Below are positions 58,841 through 64,000 of a DNA stretch of 64,000 bases, piece after piece (within the stretch, counting starts at the first letter, position 1; every line of letters begins with the position of its first letter). The notes beneath the pieces are model-generated. The model saw nothing but the letters and a program-made list of their open reading frames with translations. It was not told where the DNA came from and did not search any database. The DNA lies in the NCBI RefSeq assembly GCF_001552135.1, contig NZ_BCQP01000051.1, positions 43,342 through 107,341 of the forward strand. The letters run 5' to 3'. The DNA comes from Actinomadura chibensis NBRC 106107 (GTDB taxonomy: Bacteria > Actinomycetota > Actinomycetes > Streptosporangiales > Streptosporangiaceae). The position numbers were made by a program, and so were the translations under genes.

Positions 58841-61060
58841 CTAACGGGTCTGCGGAGTCTGCGGACGGGGGAGCCGGACGGTGTTCGAGGCGGCGACGAT
58901 CCGGAGGTCGAGCACCCGCACGCCGCGCCCCCGGGGCAGGACGGCGACCGGGTTCAGGTCGATCTCCACCGCCGCCTCGCGCAGGTCGGCGGCGAGCCGC
59001 GCGACGCGCGGGACGAGGTCGGCGAACGCGTCCGCGTCGGCGGGCGGGGCGCCGCGGTAGCCCGCGAACAGGCGGGCGAGGGGCGTCCCGGCGACCATGC
59101 GGCGGACGTCGTCCGGCGACACGGGCGGCAGCGCGAGGGCCGGGTCGGGCTGGAGCTCGACCAGCGTCCCGCCCGCGCCGAGCGCGATGACCTGCCCGAA
59201 CACCGGGTCGGGCACGCAGCCGACGAACGCCTCCACCCCGCCGGAGACCAGCTCCTCCACGACGACCTGCGGGGCGGGCTCGCCGAGGTGGCGCGCCACC
59301 GACGCCGTGACCGCCGCGTACGCGTCCCGCACTTCGGCCGGAGTGGACGGCCCGACCACGACCCCGCCGACGTCGCTCTTGTGGACGACCTTCGGCGCCG
59401 CCGTCTTCACGACGACCGGGAACCCGATCGACTCCGCCGCCGCGACCGCCTCGTCCGCCGAGTCCGCGGCGATCCGCTCCGGCAGCGGCAAGTCGTACCG
59501 TTCGGCCAGTTCGGCGAGGACGTCCTGCGGGACCTGGCCGGTCGCCTCCAGCGCGGGCAGCACGTCCCGCAGCGTCGCCGGGTCGGGACGCGGCGGCTCC
59601 GCCACGGTCACGGGGGCGTGGGTGGCGGCGGCCGTGACGGCCGCGATCGCGGCCATCCCGGCGCGGGTGCCGTGCACGACGGGGATGTCGGACCCGGCGA
59701 GCGCCTCGGCGGCGAACGGGTGCAGCCCGCCGCCGTAGTTCGACAGCACCACGACCGGCGTCCCGGTGCGCTCCCGGACGGCGGGCAGTGTCGCCAGCAG
59801 CCGGGTGTAGGACGTGGCGAGCCGGTCGCCCAGCGCGGGCGGCGCGTCCAGGATCACCGTGACGAGGTCGACGCCCGGGTCCCCGGCGACGGCGGCCGCG
59901 AGGCGGCCGAACCGGTCGGGGTCGCCGACGAGCTGGCCGGTGCCGTCGAGCGGGTTGGCGATCGTCGCGAAGTCCGGCAGGATCCCCGCGAGCTCCTCGC
60001 GGGTGCCCGGCGCGAGGTCGGCGAGCCGCACCGCCCCGTCCTCCCGGTGGACGCCGAAGTCGGCGGCCATGTCGGAGACCAGGCCGATCTCGCCGCCGGA
60101 CAGGCCGACGAACGCGACCCGGTTGCCCTTCGGGCGCGTGCGCAGGGTCGACAGCGCGACGAGCGCCTCCGTCAGCTCGTCGAAGTCGGCGACCGGCACG
60201 ATCCCGGCGCGGCGGCAGAACGCGGCGTAGGCCCGCGCGTCCCCGGCGATCGCGCCGGTGTGGGACGCGACGTTCCGCGCGCCGAGCTCCGTCCGGCCGA
60301 CCTTCAGCGCGACCACGGCGACGCCGTCGCCGTGGCCCTTCCGCACCGCCGCCAGGACGCCTTCGGCGTCGCTGAGGCCCTCGACCACGATCCCGACCGC
60401 GCGGGTCGACGGGTCCTGGACGAAGTAGTCCAGGTAGTCGGCCAGCCCGGTCACGGTCTCGTTGCCGCTGGACACGACGTAGGAGAACCCGAGCCGTCCG
60501 GAGCCCGCGAGCAGGATGCAGCCGGAGCCCGACTGCGACACGACGGCGACCGGGCCGGGGCGCAGGCCCGCCCCGAAGTCGGTGCCGGTGAGCCAGAGGT
60601 CGCGGCCCGGGTTGAACGCGCCCAGGCAGTTCGGCCCGACCAGGCTCATGCCGTGCCGCGCGGCGAGTTCGCGCAGCTCGGCGGCCCGCGCCGCGCCGTC
60701 CGCGGTCTCCTCGAACCCCGAGGCGAACACGACCGCGCCCCGGCAGCCCTTCTCGCCCGCCTGCCGGACGACGTCGGCCACCGTCCCGGCGGGCGTGCAG
60801 ACCAGCGCCACCGACGGGGTGTCGGGGACGTCGGCCAGCGCCGGGTAGACGGGGACGCCGTCGACGTCCCGCCCGCTCGGATGCACGCCGTACACGCCGC
60901 CGCCGAACCCCGACCGGCGCAGGTTCGCGAGGATCCGGCCGCCGGTCGAGCCCGGCCGCTCCGACAGCCCGACGATCACCACGCTCTTCGGGTTCAGCAG
61001 GTCGTGCAGCGCGGGCTGGCGGTACGTCCCGTCACCGCGCGCGCCGCCGTCACCGCTCAT
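58841..61060 (-). CDS. ADP-forming acyl-CoA synthetase (fused alpha-beta, ACD/Acs family)
   Basis: A 739-residue NDP-forming acyl-CoA ligase. CoA-binding domain 'LHDLLNPKSVVIVGLSERPGSTGGRILANLRRSGF', succinyl-CoA-ligase-like domains with 'VVSQSGSGCILLAG' and the phosphorylated H267 in 'NVASHTGAIAG', then an ATP-grasp domain ('GFPVVVKTAAPKVVHKSDVGGVVVG', 'EIDLNPVAVLPRGRGVRVLD'). It makes or uses an acyl-CoA with ATP or ADP. The ATG overlaps the upstream ATPase gene by 11 bp. With the CoA-transferase it gives the operon two ways to handle CoA esters. Confidence 0.93.
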   Translation of the reverse strand: MSGDGGARGDGTYRQPALHDLLNPKSVVIVGLSERPGSTGGRILANLRRSGFGGGVYGVHPSGRDVDGVPVYPALADVPDTPSVALVCTPAGTVADVVRQAGEKGCRGAVVFASGFEETADGAARAAELRELAARHGMSLVGPNCLGAFNPGRDLWLTGTDFGAGLRPGPVAVVSQSGSGCILLAGSGRLGFSYVVSSGNETVTGLADYLDYFVQDPSTRAVGIVVEGLSDAEGVLAAVRKGHGDGVAVVALKVGRTELGARNVASHTGAIAGDARAYAAFCRRAGIVPVADFDELTEALVALSTLRTRPKGNRVAFVGLSGGEIGLVSDMAADFGVHREDGAVRLADLAPGTREELAGILPDFATIANPLDGTGQLVGDPDRFGRLAAAVAGDPGVDLVTVILDAPPALGDRLATSYTRLLATLPAVRERTGTPVVVLSNYGGGLHPFAAEALAGSDIPVVHGTRAGMAAIAAVTAAATHAPVTVAEPPRPDPATLRDVLPALEATGQVPQDVLAELAERYDLPLPERIAADSADEAVAAAESIGFPVVVKTAAPKVVHKSDVGGVVVGPSTPAEVRDAYAAVTASVARHLGEPAPQVVVEELVSGGVEAFVGCVPDPVFGQVIALGAGGTLVELQPDPALALPPVSPDDVRRMVAGTPLARLFAGYRGAPPADADAFADLVPRVARLAADLREAAVEIDLNPVAVLPRGRGVRVLDLRIVAASNTVRLPRPQTPQTR

Positions 61061-62198
61061 GGGGCACCGCCGCGACCTGGGTCGTGTCGAGGTAGGCGGT
61101 CAGCGTCCCGCCGTGCCGGATCGACTCGCGCGCGTCGCGGGGGAGGGTGGCGCGCAGCGTCACGCCCTCGGCCGTGCGGACCGTGACGCGGACGGAGTTG
61201 CCGAGGTACAGGTCGTCGAGCACCTCCAGCTCAAGGCGGGCGGGCGCGGCCCCCGCCGGAACGAGGCTCAGCGCCTCCTCGGGGATGCTGAGCCCGACCC
61301 GCTCGGCCCGCTCCAGCGGCTGCCCGCACACGACGTCCATGTCGCACCCGGCGAACGCGACCCGTGCCCGGTCGCCGCTGACCCCGGACATGACCGCCTC
61401 GGCGACGTTGTGCCCGCCGAAGAAGCTCGCGACGAACCCGGTGCGCGGACGGGTGTACAGCTCCTCGGCCGTCCCGACCGCGTCGATGCGCCCGTCGTGC
61501 ATGATGACGATCCAGTCCGAGAGGGTGAGCGCCTCCTCGCGGTCGTGCGTGACGTAGACGGTCGTCGCGGCGGCCTCCTGGTGCAGCCGCCGCAGCTCCA
61601 CCGCCATGCGCATGCGCAGCTCCCGGTCGAGGGCGCCGAGCGGCTCGTCCATCAGCAGGAGCTGCGGGCGGAACGCCAGCGCCCGCGCCACCGCGACCCG
61701 CTGCTGCTGCCCGCCGGACAGCTCGCGCGGGAGGCGTCCGCCGAGCTCGCCGAGGCCGACGAGCTCCAGCATCTCGGCCACCCGGCGCGCGCGGTCGGCC
61801 TTCGGCCAGCGGCGCATCTTCAGCCCGTAGGCGATGTTGTCGGCGGCCGTCATGTGCGGGAACAGCGCGTAGTTCTGGAACACCATCCCGATCTCGCGCG
61901 ACGCGGGCGGGACGCGGGTGACGTCCCGGCCGTCGATGAGGATCTCGCCCTCGTCCGGCGCGAGGAACCCGGCGACGAGCCGCAGGATCGTCGTCTTGCC
62001 GGACCCGCTCGGCCCGAGCACGGTGACGAAGTTGCCCCGGTCGGCGACCAGGTCGATGCCGCGCAGCGCCTCCGTCCCGCCGAACCGCTTGACCAGCCCG
62101 CGCAGCTCCAGCCCGGCCCGCGCGGGCGGGGCGGCGGCGCCGGCCGCGGGCTCGGCCGCGACCTCCGGCCGCGGCTCCTTGCGTGCCCTGACGTTCAT
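61050..62198 (-). CDS. ABC transporter ATP-binding protein (PotA/spermidine-putrescine type)
   Basis: A 382-residue ATPase with Walker A GPSGSGKTT, 'FQNYALFPHMTAADNIAYGLKMR', signature LSGGQQQRV, Walker B LLLMDEPLGALD, H-loop VTHDREEAL and a C-terminal TOBE-like domain (EVLDDLYLGNSVRVTVRTAEGVTLRATLP). This is the polyamine/Fe/2-aminoethylphosphonate importer class. A 25-residue alanine/proline N-terminal extension precedes the domain. ATGA overlap with the permease. Confidence 0.94.
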   Translation of the reverse strand: MNVRARKEPRPEVAAEPAAGAAAPPARAGLELRGLVKRFGGTEALRGIDLVADRGNFVTVLGPSGSGKTTILRLVAGFLAPDEGEILIDGRDVTRVPPASREIGMVFQNYALFPHMTAADNIAYGLKMRRWPKADRARRVAEMLELVGLGELGGRLPRELSGGQQQRVAVARALAFRPQLLLMDEPLGALDRELRMRMAVELRRLHQEAAATTVYVTHDREEALTLSDWIVIMHDGRIDAVGTAEELYTRPRTGFVASFFGGHNVAEAVMSGVSGDRARVAFAGCDMDVVCGQPLERAERVGLSIPEEALSLVPAGAAPARLELEVLDDLYLGNSVRVTVRTAEGVTLRATLPRDARESIRHGGTLTAYLDTTQVAAVPHER

Positions 62199-63052
62199 AC
62201 CTTCCTCCGCAGCAGGAATGCGAGCGAGCCGACGACACCGGTGCCCGCCATGAGCAGGGTCGCGATCGCGGTGATGTTGGGATCGAGTCCCGTCTTGACG
62301 TTGTCGAAGATGGCCTTCGGGAGGGTGACCGTCCCGGGGCCGCCGAGGAAGTTGATCAGTACCGCCTCGTCGAAGCTCGTGATGAACGCGAAGATGTAGG
62401 ACGCGCCGATCGCGGGCAGCAGCAGCCGCAGCGTGATCCCGACCATCGCGCGCGGCCGGGACGCGCCGAGCGTCATCGCGACCAGCTCGGTCTCGGCGGG
62501 CAGCCGCGCCATCGCCGACCCGAGGATCAGCAGGACGAACGGCAGCCCGTGCACCGCGTACGTCAGCACCAGCGCCGCCATGTTGCTGGTCAGCCTGAAC
62601 TGCACGAACAGCGTGTACAGCGCCACCGCGTACGCGACGCCGGGGATCACCAGCGGGCTCAGCCCGATCGCCTGGAGCAGCCCCTTCAGCCGCAGCCGCG
62701 ACCGGTGCAGCGCGAACACCGCCGGGATGCCGATCAGCAGCGCGATCGCCGCCGACACGGTCGCCAGCTTGAACGACAGCACCATCGCGTCGATCCAGGT
62801 GTCCGAGCCGAGGAACGACCGGTACTGGCGCAGCCCCCACGACTTCGGCGGGAACTGGAGCACCTCGGCGTTGGAGAACGACAGCACGACGACGCACACG
62901 ATCGGCACGCCGAGGAAGAACACGGCGAGGCCGCGCACGGCCAGGTCGACGGTGCGCATGCCGCGGGCGAGGACCCGGCGTCCGGCCGTGTCGAGCACGA
63001 CCCGCGCGGGCGCCTCCGGCGCGGCGGACGAGGAGAGGGTGTCGGTCGTCAT
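62195..63052 (-). CDS. ABC transporter permease (PotC type)
   Basis: A 285-residue permease: long cytoplasmic N-terminus, six membrane segments, 'VVVLSFSNAEVLQFPPKSWGLRQYRSFLG' (the FPP..WGL..Y block of PotC-like permeases) and EAA loop 'TELVAMTLGASRPRAMVGITLRLLLPAIGASYIFAFITSFDEAVLINFLGG'. ATGA overlaps on both sides show tight coupling with the other importer genes. Confidence 0.94.
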   Translation of the reverse strand: MTTDTLSSSAAPEAPARVVLDTAGRRVLARGMRTVDLAVRGLAVFFLGVPIVCVVVLSFSNAEVLQFPPKSWGLRQYRSFLGSDTWIDAMVLSFKLATVSAAIALLIGIPAVFALHRSRLRLKGLLQAIGLSPLVIPGVAYAVALYTLFVQFRLTSNMAALVLTYAVHGLPFVLLILGSAMARLPAETELVAMTLGASRPRAMVGITLRLLLPAIGASYIFAFITSFDEAVLINFLGGPGTVTLPKAIFDNVKTGLDPNITAIATLLMAGTGVVGSLAFLLRRKV

Positions 63053-63927
63053 CCGATGGCCCTCCGCATCCGCTCCTTGCCGACCAGCCGCAGCCCGCCG
63101 AGGATGACCAGCCCGGCGACGATCAGCAGCAGCACCGAGGCGACCGCGGCCTGCGCGGGCTCGAACAGGTTGAAGATGTCGTCGGCGATCAGGCTCGCGG
63201 TGAACGGCGCCGTCGCGCCGCCGAGCAGGACGGGCGTGAGGTAGTACCCGATGCAGATCACGTAGACGATCACCGTGGAGGCGAGCAGGCCGGGCAGCGC
63301 CAGCGGGGCCACGACGTCCCGCAGCGCCCGCGTCCGCGACGCGCCCATGCTCTCCGCCGCCTGGATCAGGTTCAGGTCGATCGTCACGTACACCGCGTAC
63401 AGCGGCAGCACCGCGTACGGCAGCATCTGGTAGACCATGCCCGCCACCACGGCGAACTGGGTGCGCAGCAGGTGCATCGGCTCGTCGATGACGCCGAGCC
63501 AGGTCAGGGTCCGGTTCACGACCCCGAACCGCTCGAACAGGACGGTGAAGACGTAGATCTTCATCACCGCGCCCATCCACAGCGGCATGAACACCGCCAG
63601 CGCGATCACCATCCGGGTCAGCCGGCTCTTCGTCGCGCGCAGCGACCAGGCCAGCACGGCGCCGACCGCCACCACGATCACCGTGACGATCAGCGAGGTG
63701 AGGCAGGTCGTCCACAGCGTCCGGCGCGCGGCCGGGCTGTGGAAGAAGTCGCCGAAGTTGCCGAACCCGTCGGGCTCGCCGAACGCCGTCCGCAGCAGCT
63801 CGACGAACGGGTAGAGGATGAACACGGCGGCGACGACGAGGAAGGGCGCGATCAGCCCGAGCCCGGTCAGGCCGGAGAACGTGGACTGCCATCCCCTGGT
63901 TCGTGTCGGTCGCCTCATCCGAAGCAT
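63049..63927 (-). CDS. ABC transporter permease (PotB type)
   Basis: A 292-residue permease with 'LGLIAPFLVVAAVFILYPFVELLRTAFG', 'VFMPLWMGAVMKIYVFTVLFERFGVVNRTLTWLG' and EAA loop 'DLNLIQAAESMGASRTRALRDVVAPLALPGLLASTVIVYVICIGYYLTPVLLGG'. It is the first importer gene inside the window; the substrate-binding protein is expected just beyond the right edge. AGGAG lies about 9 nt before the ATG, the nearest of several repeated copies. Confidence 0.93.
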   Translation of the reverse strand: MLRMRRPTRTRGWQSTFSGLTGLGLIAPFLVVAAVFILYPFVELLRTAFGEPDGFGNFGDFFHSPAARRTLWTTCLTSLIVTVIVVAVGAVLAWSLRATKSRLTRMVIALAVFMPLWMGAVMKIYVFTVLFERFGVVNRTLTWLGVIDEPMHLLRTQFAVVAGMVYQMLPYAVLPLYAVYVTIDLNLIQAAESMGASRTRALRDVVAPLALPGLLASTVIVYVICIGYYLTPVLLGGATAPFTASLIADDIFNLFEPAQAAVASVLLLIVAGLVILGGLRLVGKERMRRAIG

Positions 63928-63930
63928 GGG

Positions 63931-63962
63931 CTCATCTCCTGCTCATCTCCTCGTCATCTCCC
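63931..63962. repeat. Short tandem repeats carrying ribosome-site-like units
   Basis: CTCATCTCCTG is repeated about three times (63931, 63942, 63953). On the minus strand each unit reads GGAGATGA, a ribosome-site core fused to ATGA, just before the PotB-type start. Only the last copy is well spaced. The rest of the window to 64000 shows no gene. Confidence 0.7.
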
Positions 63963-64000
63963 ATCAGTGCTCGTGGCCCGCCCGGCGGGCGGGACGCGCC

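Overview
The window is a gene-dense, very GC-rich stretch whose codon third positions are almost all G or C. GTG and TTG starts and ATGA/GTGA stop-start overlaps are common. This, together with Tat-type exported enzymes, a FHA/Ser-Thr kinase pair, MmpS-like and mycobacterial-type carbonic anhydrase genes and a nitrate reductase of the actinobacterial type, points to a filamentous actinobacterium, perhaps of the Actinomadura/Streptosporangiales kind. The taxon is inferred from gene content only. I see no rRNA, tRNA, CRISPR array, transposase, prophage or antibiotic cluster.

Layout. (1) 1-6541: the 3' end of an MmpS-like gene, a FHA protein convergent with a transmembrane Ser/Thr kinase, a B12-binding radical SAM protein that overlaps the kinase start, and a response regulator whose 3' end overlaps its convergent histidine kinase. 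(2) 6539-13266: narGHJI on the minus strand, with the histidine kinase tightly coupled behind narI and a 77-bp tandem duplication between narH and narJ that encodes two chained 26-residue mini-ORFs. (3) 13352-25156: a sulfur-scavenging island of two divergent operons. The minus-strand operon starts with a 23-codon leader peptide of the actinobacterial RRHxDLxR...C type, then a sulfonate-type ABC permease and ATPase, an AprA-like flavoprotein, an AprB-like two-cluster ferredoxin and a binding lipoprotein. The plus-strand operon has a Tat-exported sulfatase and a peptide-type ABC importer. (4) 25153-27918: beta-carbonic anhydrase, an LLM flavin enzyme, a FrnE-like DsbA protein and a divergent MarR regulator with a long inverted-repeat operator.

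(5) 27925-44032: a catabolic island. It has two VOC dioxygenase-fold proteins, a TetR regulator, an alpha/beta hydrolase, DoxX, a complete branched-chain-type ABC importer, an SDR, an enoyl-CoA hydratase, an ACAD10/11-like acyl-CoA dehydrogenase, an ACAD10/11-like phosphotransferase, an acyl-CoA ligase, a D-tartrate-dehydratase-like enolase and a ketopantoate-reductase-like protein. The kinase + ACAD + SDR + ligase set resembles 4-hydroxyacid (levulinate-type) catabolism. A shared motif, AC-N-TCAG-R-YTY, lies before four transcription units and may be the TetR operator. (6) 44151-50433: amidase, methyltransferase, SDR/LysR divergent pair, ROK regulator and a Tat-exported GH9 enzyme. (7) 50581-53665: a membrane protein/regulator pair and a DyP peroxidase-encapsulin nanocompartment operon with a clear cargo-loading tail.

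(8) 54087-63927: a LysR regulator convergent with a minus-strand operon for a spermidine/putrescine-type ABC importer (its binding protein would lie beyond the window), an ADP-forming acyl-CoA synthetase, an enoyl-CoA hydratase, a urocanase paralogue and a CaiB-type CoA-transferase. This looks like uptake and CoA-dependent breakdown of an amine or imidazole-acrylate-like compound.

The strongest leads for something new are the AprAB-like pair inside a leader-controlled sulfur ABC operon, the coupled mini-ORF duplication in nar, the phosphotransferase/ACAD catabolic island with its candidate regulon motif, and the urocanase paralogue without other histidine-degradation genes.
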